Of a stretch of DNA of 64,000 nucleotides, positions 51,084 to 64,000 are shown one piece after another (position 1 is the stretch's first letter; each line of letters starts with the position of its first letter). The translations under genes and the position numbers were made by a program. This DNA comes from Ceratothoa steindachneri. Its lineage: Eukaryota; Arthropoda; Malacostraca; Isopoda; Cymothoidae. Where the stretch lies: assembly GCA_963969495.1 (NCBI GenBank), contig OZ018338.1, positions 50,967,973 to 51,031,972 on the forward strand, read 5' to 3'. The notes under the pieces are model-generated. The model worked only from the letters and a program-made list of their open reading frames with translations. It did not search any database and was not told where the DNA came from.

Positions 51084-52659
51084 TGTCGTAGAATTCCCCC
51101 CCCCCCTTTTGTTCTATCTCTAAGAGTGCTAAGTGTGTCTAATATATATTGATATTATAAGAATATCTTAACAAACAGAGCCGTTACGAAACACGTATGG
51201 ATATTTAAGAAACGCCCCTTAATTCAAAAAATAAACTTATATTTTACCTTTATCAATTGAATACATTACTTTTATACATTAACTACAGCAATACTCGGAA
51301 TATTATCCTAAACAAAAATTACTTAAATTAGTTTACCCACAAAAATTGGTTGACGTTTTCTCTACACAAAACAATAATATAAGAATCAGGCTTACGGACT
51401 CATGTGGAGTTTAAAGGCCTCAGAAATGTTATTGAAGCACGACGCGTGCCGTGTGTCCAGATGTAGATGGGCGAAATTCCACGGTTGTTTTGGTGAGGGT
51501 AGCAGCTTGGGGGTCCACACGTTCTTCCGGGGGGAGGGGTTCTCCATGGACGAGAACCAATACGGTGCTTTATGCAACACCTAGGCAGTCGTGGTCTCTC
51601 TGGCGAGAGTGAGTCGAACTTGGTTCTTAAATCAAGTAAACTTGGAGTGCGGTGTGACCACCGAGTAACGAGCTCAAGGAGGAGCTTTTCTCCTTCGTTA
51701 CTTATTTCCTTATGGACGAGGACTGAACTCGGGAAGGGTCTTCTTCAAGGGCGAGGATAACGGAGGGGTTTTCTCTGGCGAGAATAAATTACTTAACGTT
51801 CGGTTTGGTAACCCGGAACTAGCTCGAGGATGAGCTTTTTCTTAATTCAAGTCTTCCTCAAGGGCGAGTATAACGGAGGGGGATTTCTCTGACGACAACA
51901 AGTGTAACTTGGTTCCTCACCAAGTTAACTAAGATTTTGGTGTGGCCACCGAGTAACGGGCTCGAGGAGGGAGCCTTTTTCTTCTTCTTTTCTTAGTTCC
52001 TCAAGGACGAGAAATATCCCTGGTGTTGAAGGTGCACCAGGATATGAGGAGTCTCTTTGGCGAGAGTGAATTGAACTTCCCATAGTTAACTTATCGTTTG
52101 GTTTGATAACCAGGGACTTAGCTCGAGGATGAGCTTCTTCTTAGCCCCTTAAGGTAGGTAGCCCTGCGTCTCTCGCAGGGTACTTCTTGGTCTGGCGAGC
52201 CAAGTACTCTACCTCTCTAGTCTCGGTAGTTCGGTTTGATCCGAAGACTTCGTCACCTAGAGACTGACGTATACTACCTCGATTTTCCTCAGAGTTCATC
52301 AATTATACCTCGTCACCCCACTGGGGGAGTGGTAAGGGGAAGAAAGGCTTGAGGACGGCCCCAGGAGAGTTCTTTTTTAAAACGGTTTTTCACACGAAGT
52401 CAAACATCGGCTCCTCGTTAGCCTTCGAGATTGGGAGAAACACGTCTCCAATTTCTTATTTGACGTGAAACTGGATCTCACTCTCCTGGGGGAGATCTTA
52501 CATTTTGACCTTTAGGGTCTTTCATGGCACCGAGTTGTGCCACACTGCGGTTGAGCGCTGAACCCGCCGATGCCTTCGACGGATGTCTTTGCGGTAACCG
52601 CCTTGTGACTGCACCAAGAGTGAACGGGGGAGTGGGGGGGGAGTGACCATTCCCCTACA
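51084..52659 (-). repeat. Right LTR (5' LTR)
   Basis: TGTCGTAG...CCCCTACA, the partner of the left LTR. Differences from it include a longer C run near 51096, GAGTGCTAAGTGTG for GAATGCTAAGTATG, and a G-run change near 52630. The same hairpin-bearing internal units are present. Confidence 0.92.
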
Positions 52660-52933
52660 CCCTGCGAAGTCTGGCAACCCCTGTTCGAGTCGTATTTCGT
52701 CGTTAAGATCTCATCAGCAGATCGTCCTTCGTGAAACTTTTGCCCTTGTTCAGAGGAAAGCTTATCGAGCTACGTTCTGTGCGGCTTCCCTTCAATACTC
52801 CCGTTCCTCTTGGATGAGACTTCCTGCCAAGCCACAGAACCGTCTCGTGTTTGAAATTACATCTTTCTGGAGCAGAGAAAGTCTCGTTCGTCAACAAGAA
52901 GTACTCAAAACCTTTACTTCTGTTTTGCCTTGA
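52660..52933 (+). other. Unrecognised open frame right of the LTR element
   Basis: A frame entering from the LTR reads through SSWMRLPAKPQNRLVFEITS and ends KTFTSVLP at 52933. It has normal-looking amino-acid composition and no stops for 91 codons downstream of the LTR edge, but no motif I can name. Its last 20 codons are inside the duplicated 179-bp unit. It could be an old exon or transposon fragment disrupted by the insertion. Confidence 0.3.
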
Positions 52934-53231
52934 TTGCAAAGTCTTTGTTTTATCTTGCTCAGAAGGTTCTAACCATACTTGCGTCTCTAAAAAAACATAA
53001 AATAAGATTCACCTAGTTGTTTGCTATTATTAAGGCTACTCGATTTATGTAAAGAGAAAGTCTCGTTCGTCAACAAAAAGTACTCAAAACCTTTACTTCT
53101 GTTTTGCCTTGATTGCAAAGTCTTTGTTTTATCTTGCTCAGAAGGTTCTAACCATACTTGCGTCTCTAAAAAAACATAAAATAAGATTCACCTAGTTGTT
53201 TGCTATTATTAAGGCTACTGGATTTATGTAA
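52874..53231 (+). repeat. 179-bp tandem duplication
   Basis: AGAGAAAGTCTCGTTCGTCA starts at 52874 and again at 53053. The two units are almost identical over their full length; AAGAAGT versus AAAAAGT and CTCGATT versus CTGGATT are the differences I see. Such low divergence implies a very recent event or an assembly duplication. Confidence 0.93.
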
Positions 53232-53234
53232 CTC

Positions 53235-54628
53235 TTATATTTGAACATTTATAAACATTCAAATTAAATAGGGATATCAAAGAGGAATACCTCAGTTTTG
53301 AGAGTTCTTTTTTAATAAAAAAAGAAGTTATCAAATTCCCATTTACTCATACTGAATTCTTCATCTTTAAATCACTCAGTGGGTACGTAACAATGTACGA
53401 TAAATTGGTTAATAACACATGGAGAACATAATGTTTATGCATCAATTCTTTGAGACTAATATTTTGAAATTTCCTGCCATGCTATTAAAAAAATTATGAT
53501 GCCGAGTAAAATTTAATACGAACTAATTCACTCCTCAATGTGTAAATAAATCTAACCAAACAACAAAATTAGAGAATTTCACACACCGGAAGCAGTTTTC
53601 ACCCTTGCCTTTAGTGATGTAATGAAATGGCAGCGAACTCCTCGCCATAAACAGAAATATGGCTGCACAATTAACTCCCAATTTGATCCCAAGAATGGCC
53701 ACGCCAATTGGACGACGTCGTCAATCTCAGGCTTCAAGACGAATTTTCCTTAATACTGTTTATTTCATTTTTTTCATATCTACACAGTTAATAGGAATAA
53801 CACACATATACTTGGCCCCTTTGTTGTATGTGAGTTAATTAAAGCTTCTTAAGCTTAAGATTTCCCCTATTTCCTTACATCTACCCACAGCAAGGATATG
53901 CCTTGCGATTAGCAATAATGGCGTATTAAGTCTATATTGGAAGAATCTTTTCATCCCAAAGAAGCAGTAACATAGGAAGAAGCTCTCACGGCGGCCTTGA
54001 ATAAATTCCTTACACCCTAACCAACCATTCAAATCTAGCTTAGCCAACTTATTAAACTAGTTAAGCACACTTCACCCTCTATAAATAATTTATTTAATTG
54101 AATTTACTACATTTTTAACTAACCTCAATGTCTATCAATAGATAGACACACTGGAAAAAAATCAAGGCAATTTCTAGATATACTCGTAAATATAATCGTG
54201 ATATTTTGTCGAAAGTTTTGCTGAAAGATAAGTTATTGATGAAATCTCCGCGCCAAAATCCGAAAAGATATATCTTTTAATTGCGTCATCGAGCTATTTC
54301 CTGCCATTCTTTCCTGCATTCTTTATCAATTTTTCCCTTTTACCTTCATCACGACAGCCAATTTCCTCTTGCGAATCCCGTTTTGCTTAATAGCGAATTT
54401 TATCGATCTACTTTTACTCATTTCCTGGTAGATGTTGTAAGGTTTGATATCAGGAGAATTTGAGTGCTGAAATGTGGAATATGAAAATTGAGATTTGGCA
54501 AATTAATTCTGATGCAAGGATGCTTCCTTCCTCTTTCCTAATAGATCAGATTTGGGAAGACAAGGAGCGTGATTTTAAATCGAGTAACGAATATGAATAT
54601 TAACAATATTCGCGATTGGTTTAACCTT
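53235..54628. other. AT-rich intergenic DNA
   Basis: No gene, RNA or tandem repeat recognised. Short frames at 53835 (minus) and 54281 (plus) lack motifs. Confidence 0.5.
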
Positions 54629-55728
54629 TATTAAGGGTGTTCAATTAAGACGGATCGAAGTTAGCGGTAAATAAAACAGTATTATTGGTGAAAATTGATT
54701 GATTTCACTATTGGATCATGTTAGTTGAGTCATGGCAATCATGTGTGAAAAGTAATATCGCCTAAATGTCCGCCGAGGTTTCGGCGGCACACCTCCACTC
54801 GATGGTCAAAATCTTTGATGACGTCTCTGCATAAATGCTCCCTGATCTCACCAATATGCCTTATTATCTCATCCTTCAGCTGTTGAATTGTTGTTGTCTT
54901 GTTGGCATAGACCTTACTTATGAGATGACTCCAAACGAAGAAATCTAGAGGCTTCAAGTTACACGATCGTGGTTACCAATTGACCTCGCTGTTTAGAGAG
55001 ATGATGCGACCTTCTCATTCAATAAAGCAATTGTTGCATTGAGTGTGTGGCATGTGGCGCCGTCCTGTTGAAACCACAAATCTTCGACATCCATAGAATT
55101 CAATTCAGGCCATAAAAAATTAGTTATCATGTCACGGTATCGCTCGCCTATCCCCGTAACAGAATTCCCTGCATCATTTTCGAAGAAATACGGCCCAATG
55201 ATTCCGCTAGCAAAAAATACACACCAAACAGTGACCTTTTGTGGATGCAGTGGCTTTTCAACAATCTTCCTGTGATTTTCATCAGCCCAAATGCGAAAAT
55301 TCTGCTTATTAATGAATCCACCAAGATGAAAACGGGCTTCATTACTAGAGATGATTTTTTTGCGAAAAATCATCATCGGGGATTGTCTTTGCTCATGCTC
55401 CCAAATGACGAATGTACGACGCTTCAAATGGTCAGCAGTCTCCAGTTCTTGTGTCAATTGAATTTTGTAAGCGTGTAGGGACAAATCTTTTGTCAAAATT
55501 CGATGTAACGTTGTTGTGGAGAGGTTCAATTCCTGCGCGCGATGACGAATAAAGGTGTCTGGATCTTCGACCACATTCTCGTAATAGGCTTCGATAACTT
55601 TAACACGTTGTTCGATTGTTAATATTTGCAAAGACTGAAGTTGTTAGATCTGAAAAAAATAATGTTTAGACGCAACAAAACTTAACTCAAATTTAAAATC
55701 GGTCCAAGTCATTGGAACACCCTTTATA
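54629..55728 (-). mobile_element. Complete mariner element with TIRs and TA duplication
   Basis: The left end TTAAGGGTGTTCAATTAAGA (54631 on) and the reverse complement of the right end, TAAAGGGTGTTCCAATGACT (from 55726 down), match over about 27 bp (AAGGGTGTTC, then GACGGATCG against GACCGATTT). TA dinucleotides at 54629-54630 and 55727-55728 are the target duplication. The 1096-bp element contains a single transposase gene on the minus strand. Element length, TIR length and TA all fit mariner. The transposase is inactivated, so the copy could move only in trans. Confidence 0.88.
54739..55631 (-). pseudogene. DD34D mariner transposase, catalytically dead
   Basis: The N-terminal 212 codons (55631-54993) are uninterrupted. 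They contain LTIEQRVKVIEAYYENV, a helix-turn-helix (AQELNLSTTTLHRIL), then SSNEARFHLGGFINKQNFRI, VTVWCVFFASGIIGPYFFEN and LWFQQDGATCHTLNATIALL. A frameshift near 54990 is followed by NSEVNW-stop-PRSCNLKPLDFF and the C-terminal SKVYANKTTTIQQLKDEIIR tail ending at 54739. Where active relatives have DE in the first motif this copy has NE. Where they have CDL/CDLTP in the third it has CNL. The central Asp is intact and 34 residues separate the second and third positions. Both outer Asp codons read AAT/AAC, a single G-to-A change each. Confidence 0.85.
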
Positions 55729-55734
55729 GAGTCG

Positions 55735-56145
55735 ATATTTCATAGAATTAATTGGATATTTTATTATCATCCAAGATTTGGGGGGCACAAAAAAACTGTG
55801 TGATTACATTGAAAGGAGTTAAGAGAAATGAGTTTGTGCAACGCATTTATTTTCCGCTTACGAAACAAGTCAAAGAAAAAATAATTTGGAAGGAGGGTGG
55901 GTATGAAATTTCAACGTTTTGTAATGGAAAAAGGTGTGGAAGGGACAGAATCATAGTGTAAAAAGAGAGACTACAAAGAAACTCTCGAGACTGGCATGAC
56001 ACGCGACCCTCCTGAAACTGCCTTCGAGCCTCACCGAATAGCCTCATGGAGGGGCAAATAATGGCAAGAAATAGGGGAGGAAGGGTCATTCCGAATTTCA
56101 TGAGACATAAAGAAGAGAGAAAAGAAATGTCAGGGAAACATTACT
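55735..56145. other. Intergenic DNA
   Basis: No gene recognised between the mariner and the minisatellite. Confidence 0.5.
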
Positions 56146-56149
56146 TCAG

Positions 56150-56612
56150 CCCTTTCTTCAGTTTTTCTTTCTCCCTTTCTTCAATCTTACTTCAAACTTT
56201 CTTCAACCGTTTCATCAACCTTTCATCTACCCCTTCATCAACCTTTATTCAACCTATTATCAACTCTTTCTTCAACCATTCTTTAACCCTTTCTTCAACG
56301 TTCCTACAACCCATTTTAAAGCATTTCTTCAACTTTTTCTTCAACCATTCTTTAACCCTTTCGTCAACCTTTCTTCAACTGTTTCTTTACTCTTTCTTTA
56401 AACTTAATTCAGCCATTTCTTCAAACCATTTTTACCCCTTTCTTCAACCTTTCTTCAATCCTTTCATAAACATTTACTGCATCTCTTTTCAAACCGTTCT
56501 TCAACCATTTATCAAATTTCTGCAACCCTTTTCAACCTTACTTCAAAACTTTCTTCAAGCATTCTTCACAACCATAACTATCCATTCTTTAATCTTCATT
56601 CAACATTTTCTT
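56150..56612. repeat. TTCAACC-type minisatellite, block 1
   Basis: Degenerate units such as TTCAACCTTTCTTCAACC repeat for about 460 bp (unit about 9-14 bp). Phe/Ser/Thr-rich frames here are artefacts. Confidence 0.9.
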
Positions 56613-57957
56613 CACTGTGATAGAACGGTCTGAGGCCGCTTTAATTTAGCCTCTATCACATGTTTATCATGCTTACCCACGTGCATCCTGCCTGCGAGAG
56701 GAAGCAGAAGCGCGTTATCCCCCATCATAGCGAATGTTTAATCAAGGAAGTTCACTCTCCCATTTTGCCTCCATACGTCGATCTCGCGAGATTGAATTAA
56801 GCTTATGGACAGATAAGGTATTTTCCCAGGTGCCATCGGGACATTCCCTGAAGTCCCCCACTCAATTATCCCCTACGCCATGAAGATGGCTCAAGCTATT
56901 TATACCGTAGCTTTTCCCAATTGAGGCAGATCCAGATTATCTTCACGAGGCATCAAGCCGATCCGGTCTCCCTTGTGCACCTAGGAACTCTGCCGAGAAA
57001 CCCCTTATTATCCAGAAGAGGACAATATCCCTTGAGTGCCAAGGTTCGTACCCTTCGAGACGCCAGGCCAACAAAGCCCCCCTGTTGTTCATAAGGGAAC
57101 AACGTTAGAACAGCCATTGTTCTTTGAGCCCGTTTGACAAGAAACGGTTCTCACCCCCCCCCCTGTTGTTCATAAAGAGAAGAACGTTAAAACAGCCATT
57201 GTTCTTCAAGCCCGTTCGCCAAGAAACGGTTCTCGTTCCAAAGACATCACGTCCGGATAATTTAATTCCCCCCTTTTTAACGTTCTTCAAGAGAACGCTT
57301 GGTTTCAACAATAACCTCCATTGTTCATCTAGAACATCTCCGATTTGCTGTCACAAGGATCGCTCGTACTTCCGAGCCCCACTTCACTCTCACTCCTCAA
57401 AGAAAGTCCTTCCCCCTCGTTAGGGACAACCCCCGAAGAACCCTTCTCCTGGAAATCGCCAGTGGACCAAACATTCCTTCGCATCGTCTTCCTCTGCACA
57501 ACAACTTGGTAATTTCGTAAGCTGAGCATTACCTTTAATCATTTAACCTTTTGTCAACGCAATCCTGTGCTTTAAATGGTTTAGCGAACCATTCTCTCCT
57601 TTAATTTTTGTTTGTTTACCTTTTTAATTCTCTCCAAATCTTAATCCTCAGATTAGACAGATATTCCCACGACCCTTTTTCATTCCTCGTTTATGTAAAC
57701 ATTTTCTTTGTGTGCTGGTGATAGTTTAATTAATAAAACTCTATTTTATTAGTGGTAGCCATATTATTTATCCATGTGCTCCGTTCCACTTCTTAAGCAT
57801 ATTGAAAATAAATAAGCCTCTCCAGCCTCCCCCCCCCCTTTTGGACTAACCTCGGTCAATCAGATTACCACGCACTCGAAATATTATAATAATTCCCTCA
57901 ACGAATAGTTATATATGGTATATCTGGTATATCATCGAGAGCCTATTCTGCGACATA
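56613..57957. other. Unidentified sequence between minisatellite blocks 1 and 2
   Basis: It starts TGTGATAGAACGGTCTGAGG and is less AT-rich than its surroundings. An 81-bp tandem pair lies inside. AATAAAACT and AAATAAATAAGCC near 57737 and 57810 look like polyadenylation-type words. The TGTG start and these signals would fit a solo LTR, but I could not find a matching ACA end or target duplication. Confidence 0.4.
57077..57236. repeat. 81-bp tandem duplication
   Basis: CCTGTTGTTCATAA...GAAACGGTTCTC occurs at 57081 and 57162 with scattered differences. A further partial, rearranged copy (AACGTTCTTCAAGAGAACGC) follows near 57280. Confidence 0.85.
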
Positions 57958-58150
57958 TATCTCTTCTTAAACCTTTATTCAACCTTTCTTTAACCTGTAT
58001 TCAAACTATTTTCCCATGTTTTTTTATACTTTTTTCCACCCTTTTCTTGTTTCTACTGTCTTCAACGTCTTTTCACCCCCTTCTTCTCCTTTTCCTTAAA
58101 CACCTTCTTCATCCTTTTTCTAACCCTTTATTTAAAAATTTTTACCCGTT
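57958..58150. repeat. TTCAACC-type minisatellite, block 2
   Basis: Same words as block 1. It begins with CTCTTCTTAAACC, which is also the first sequence of block 3. Confidence 0.8.
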
Positions 58151-59762
58151 TCCTAATGCGAGATTATTCTTTTATTTGTAAAATACAACAGTAAAAGAAG
58201 CGAAAATAAGAGGTGGAAGAGGCAAAAGAAAAAGAGCACATAAGAAAATGTTGAATACGTGAGTAAATTTACATAATTTATGAAATTCTATATGTAGAGG
58301 AATTAAAACTTAACGCCATCCAGAGGGCCAAGTTGACATATTTATTAAAATCCCTCTTCGAAGAGAGCGAGAGAAAAGAACAAGTAATTGGCTGCGTGAG
58401 AACAATAGGCGTTTGACTAACAGTCAAACTGCGAAATGGCTCTGATCTCCCCTCCAAGTGGGTAGTCAAATCGAGCTGCCCGGACCAAGGTAACCGCAAA
58501 AGGCCATTAAGCAGATCTAATTATAAACTGGCCCCAGCAAAATTGAGGAAGAAATCCATCTAACGGACGGTTTGAACAACTTGCTAGGCAAAACACCCAG
58601 TTAATCGCCGAACTCAAAAGATCCGATTACCTACGAGGTCAGATGCCCGCGGTTAGAGCGCCAAAAAGCGGCGTCAGATTAAAAGACCACCGAGGAGAAA
58701 TAATGTGACGGTTGTCGGTGCCTCTCATTAAGAAGCAGACCTGGGCTCCGCGGTGTCACCCCTTCTCCCCCCTCGAGCATCCCTCAGTGGCATTACCCCG
58801 TTCCCCTTAATTGGGGTGGTCCTCGGGCTATAAATAAGCACCGTGAGGAAAGAAAGAGATGATTCTGTTAGAGACGATAGAGGACTTGATTTTTGTGATC
58901 AGTCCCTCGCCCTGTTCCGAACTCGATTTCTAAGATTTAGAAGTTCGTCTCGTTTCCTTATCGGTGCCAACCGATTTATCCTTCGAAAACTTAGCAAGAG
59001 GTCTGGCTGGATCAAAATTCCTAAGTGCCAAACATGAATTTCGGTAGCAAGATAAAAGAAGATCCGCTCACCCATTGAGGGGCTCTCAAATCGCAATCTC
59101 AGTAATTTTGAGAGAAGAAAATATAATCCCCAAGTAAGTTCCCTTTAATTACTTTCGAGATCACCCCGTATACAAAAACCCAGTTTGCTAACCCCACAAA
59201 GTAGACGAGGGTACAAGAAGAACTTAAGGGCTACAAAGAAGAGTACTCTTTGAGTACATCTCCTCTCTCCGTCTGTTAGACTTATAACCGGATCGATAAA
59301 GTCATAAGAAGAGATCGACATCAGTTTCTACTCTCACCGTGACAACCACCCTCATCCCCCTTCAACGTGAAGACTTGCTGAAAAATCTAGTATAGCTACA
59401 TCCGTCAACCCCTATTCCGATCAAGGTCATGTAAGTCGGAATGACTATATATATTTGTTTTGATTAATTAGGATTTTTAATATCGTCCCAAGCTAACTAA
59501 AGGAGATAGAGGATTTCGTGACTTCTGTCATATTTTAGTTAGATTAGAGAAAGTAAATCGTGGCTTAACTCGGTAACTTAGAGATCTCTAGAAATTAGCT
59601 ATCTGGCAAATGGTTTGTTTACGTAAGGTTTAATTTATTTTGATCAGGGCTCTCGTCAGGAGTTGGCCAATATTTGATTCGTGCAAACCATGTTAAACTT
59701 AGAGAATTTCATGTAAATATTTGAGTTAATTGATAAAGTAAAAGATATATATATATATATAC

Positions 59763-59827
<65 letters not shown>

Positions 59828-60472
59828 TTAATTGGTGGTTTTACTGGATCCTTACATGTTGACCCGATCTTTCCTTAAAACTGATTAAACGCTGTGGTAC
59901 TCTCCTAATTCAGTATTTAGACTCCTTTAGACGAATCCGAAGTCCACTCAGCCAATAGAGGAATTATTTTCCTTCCTGAGTGGTGTCAGACTGACTCGCT
60001 AAAAGTCATTAAATATATAAATACTTTGAAAAAGAGGTATTATATCGGAGTAAATGTCAAGCGGCCAACAGTTGAAGAATAATTCTCCGACAAAAGTAGG
60101 GAGACACTTCCTCGACACTATATAAACGTTAAGTTTGAAAAGTTGAAGTTTAAGTATTTGAAAATATAAAATAGCAACGGTTAGTTGAGGAAGGTTCTGG
60201 TTGGGTAAGACTGGTGAACGTCAAGTCATGAGAAGATGGCGCCACTGCGGAAGCGAAGGACCGAATGAGGTCCTCCGTCCTTCGGGGTCCATTAGAAAGG
60301 CGTAGTCCATTAGGCTTCGCAGTTCGTCAAGGAGACAAGAGTTGCTGAAAGGTGCGGAAAACAGCGTCCGCGGTTTTTTGCGCCCATTGACGGAGCGGAG
60401 GTGATAAAAAAGGTCAAGAAGATCCGAGGGAAGTCGAGAGGGGAGATTTTCGGATAGGCCTAGGAAGCTGGC
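58151..60472. other. Unidentified sequence between minisatellite blocks 2 and 3
   Basis: About 2.3 kb of mixed composition without a recognised gene. A GGGCTATAAATAAGC at 58826-58840 is a good TATA-box lookalike preceded by C/G-rich sequence. A TGGTGTCAGA at 59981-59990 matches the start of a tRNA-Leu-type primer site but diverges after ten bases. Together they hint at an old LTR, but no second LTR or ORF is seen. Confidence 0.35.
59745..59824. repeat. (AT)n microsatellite
   Basis: About 80 bp of alternating A/T interrupted once by ACGT near 59761. Confidence 0.95.
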
Positions 60473-61240
60473 CTCTTCTTAAACCCATTTTTCAACATTA
60501 TCTCAGCTTCTTTCAACATTTAGTTAATAATTTCCTAAACATTTCTTCAACCATTTTACAACCTTTCTGCAACATTTCTGTAACCCTAAAGTCAAACTTT
60601 TCAACTATTTTATCAAAGTTTCTTCAAACATTTTTTAAACATTTTTTTTCAGTTATTTGTTCAACCTTTCTTTAATCCTTATTCCCACTTTCTACAACCC
60701 TTTCTTCCACTCTGCCTTCACTCTATCTTAAACATTTTCTTCAACCTTTCTTCAACTCTATCTTCAACCACATGCTTAACCCATTGGTCTACCTTTCATT
60801 AACCCTTTATTTTAACCTCTCTTTAATCTTAGTTCATCCATTAATTCAAACATTCTTCAACCCTTTTCTCTACATTCTTTAAAAATATATTTAACTCGTT
60901 CTTAAACCTTTGTTGAGTCATTTCTTCGATCTGTCTTATCTCTTTTCTTATAACTTTCTTCAACATTTCTTAAAGCTTTCTCCAAACCTTTTGTAAACTC
61001 ATTCTTCAACCTTACTTAAACCATTTTTTAAACCCTACTTCACCCATTTCTTTACCCTTACTTCATCTGTCAAACAACCGTTTCTTCCCCTTTTTCAATC
61101 TCCTTTTCAACCTCTATTCAAATCATTCTTCATACTTTCTTCAACCCATTTCTTAATCCTTTTTTAACAATTTCTTTCACCTTTCTTCATACATTTCTTC
61201 ACTTTTAAAAACTCTTTCTCAACTTTACTTCACCCATTTC
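60473..61240. repeat. TTCAACC-type minisatellite, block 3
   Basis: Longest block (about 770 bp) of TTCAACCTTTCTTCAACC-like words, increasingly degenerate to the right. It shares its CTCTTCTTAAACC start with block 2. Confidence 0.9.

Positions 61241-64000
<2,760 letters not shown>

Larger units (their letters stand above)
47408..52659 (-). mobile_element. LTR retrotransposon with gag-like ORF only (TR-GAG/LARD-like)
   Basis: Two direct repeats of 1571 bp (47408-48978) and 1576 bp (51084-52659) begin TGTCGTAG and end CCCTACA, the canonical TG...CA. They flank 2105 bp of unique sequence. Five-base flanks are CCCCG on the left and CCCTG on the right, a one-mismatch candidate target duplication. 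The gag-like ORF and a tRNA-Leu-complementary primer site both lie on the minus strand, so the 5' LTR is the right one. There is no protease, RT, RNase H or integrase, and no room for one. The element would need enzymes in trans. LTRs differ at a small percentage of positions, so insertion is not very recent. Confidence 0.88.

Noticed and set aside
47726..51760. Repeated MWSLKASEMLL... frame at 47726 and 51402
   Set aside because: Identical because both lie in the two LTRs. There is no evidence of a conserved protein.
56613..57957. Solo LTR starting TGTGATAGAACGG
   Set aside because: No matching ACA end or target duplication could be placed.
58700..59990. Possible solo LTR with TATA box (58826) and primer-site-like TGGTGTCAGA (59981)
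   Set aside because: No partner LTR, no clear TG...CA limits, and the primer-site match stops after ten bases. Kept only as a note in the feature list.

Overview
This is eukaryotic, AT-rich intergenic DNA, almost certainly from an arthropod or a similar invertebrate. I find no host protein-coding gene, rRNA gene or functional tRNA gene that I can defend. What is readable is a dense, nested collection of transposable elements: I-, Jockey- and CR1-like non-LTR retrotransposons, an LTR element, Gypsy-like gag debris, three mariner copies, a MITE and an unnamed transposon-derived gene family. Large minisatellites and long (AT)n, (GA)n and (GT)n microsatellites separate them. CR1 with DD34D mariners, and the tRNA-Leu-type primer site, suggest a crustacean, chelicerate or insect. 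The species cannot be resolved from the sequence alone.

Layout. 1-4 kb: unique AT-rich DNA with two perfect hairpins and a 157-bp (AT)n. 4.0-5.2 kb: a palindromic MITE beside a decayed mariner. 9.2-10.9 kb: a broken copy of a transposon-derived gene family of unknown biochemistry. 11.4-11.7 kb: a mariner 3' fragment. 14.1-15.2 kb: short I-like retrotransposon fragments. 16.3-17.9 kb: a TAGCC-type minisatellite joined to a 127-bp repeat and a conserved head. 20.8-24.3 kb: a Jockey-like RT relic, a 5'-truncated I-like copy and a Gypsy-like gag relic, all on the minus strand. 25.0-28.7 kb: two fused Jockey-like copies on the minus strand. 29.6-30.4 kb: GA-rich DNA.

The centrepiece is at 30,735-37,671. 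This is a GC-rich, full-length and probably recently active I-superfamily retrotransposon with a perfect 11-bp target-site duplication, a 22-A tail, ORF1 with three zinc knuckles, and an ORF2 with intact endonuclease, reverse transcriptase, RNase H and terminal zinc finger. ORF1 appears to need a one-base frame change in a C run. ORF2 has no ATG ahead of its endonuclease. Both ends of the element carry strong stem-loops.

39.7-44.4 kb: a second member of the head + 127-bp repeat + minisatellite family, here with a completely different minisatellite (CACCTACAC-type) that a degraded CR1 has split. 47.4-52.7 kb: a 5.25-kb LTR element with two ~1.57-kb LTRs, a tRNA-Leu-type primer-binding site and only a coiled-coil gag-like ORF (no pol), comparable to TR-GAG or LARD elements. 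Its LTRs contain a higher-order array of hairpin-bearing repeats. 52.9-53.2 kb: a fresh 179-bp tandem duplication. 54.6-55.7 kb: a complete but catalytically dead mariner with TIRs and a TA duplication. 56.1-61.2 kb: three blocks of a TTCAACC-type minisatellite separated by unidentified sequence. 61.7-64 kb: (AT)n and unique DNA.

The most novel-looking entity is the repeat family seen at 16.3-17.9 kb and 39.7-44.4 kb. It shares a head and core repeats, but its minisatellite payload is unrelated between the two copies. That is the architecture expected of a Helentron/DINE-like non-autonomous element that seeds minisatellites.
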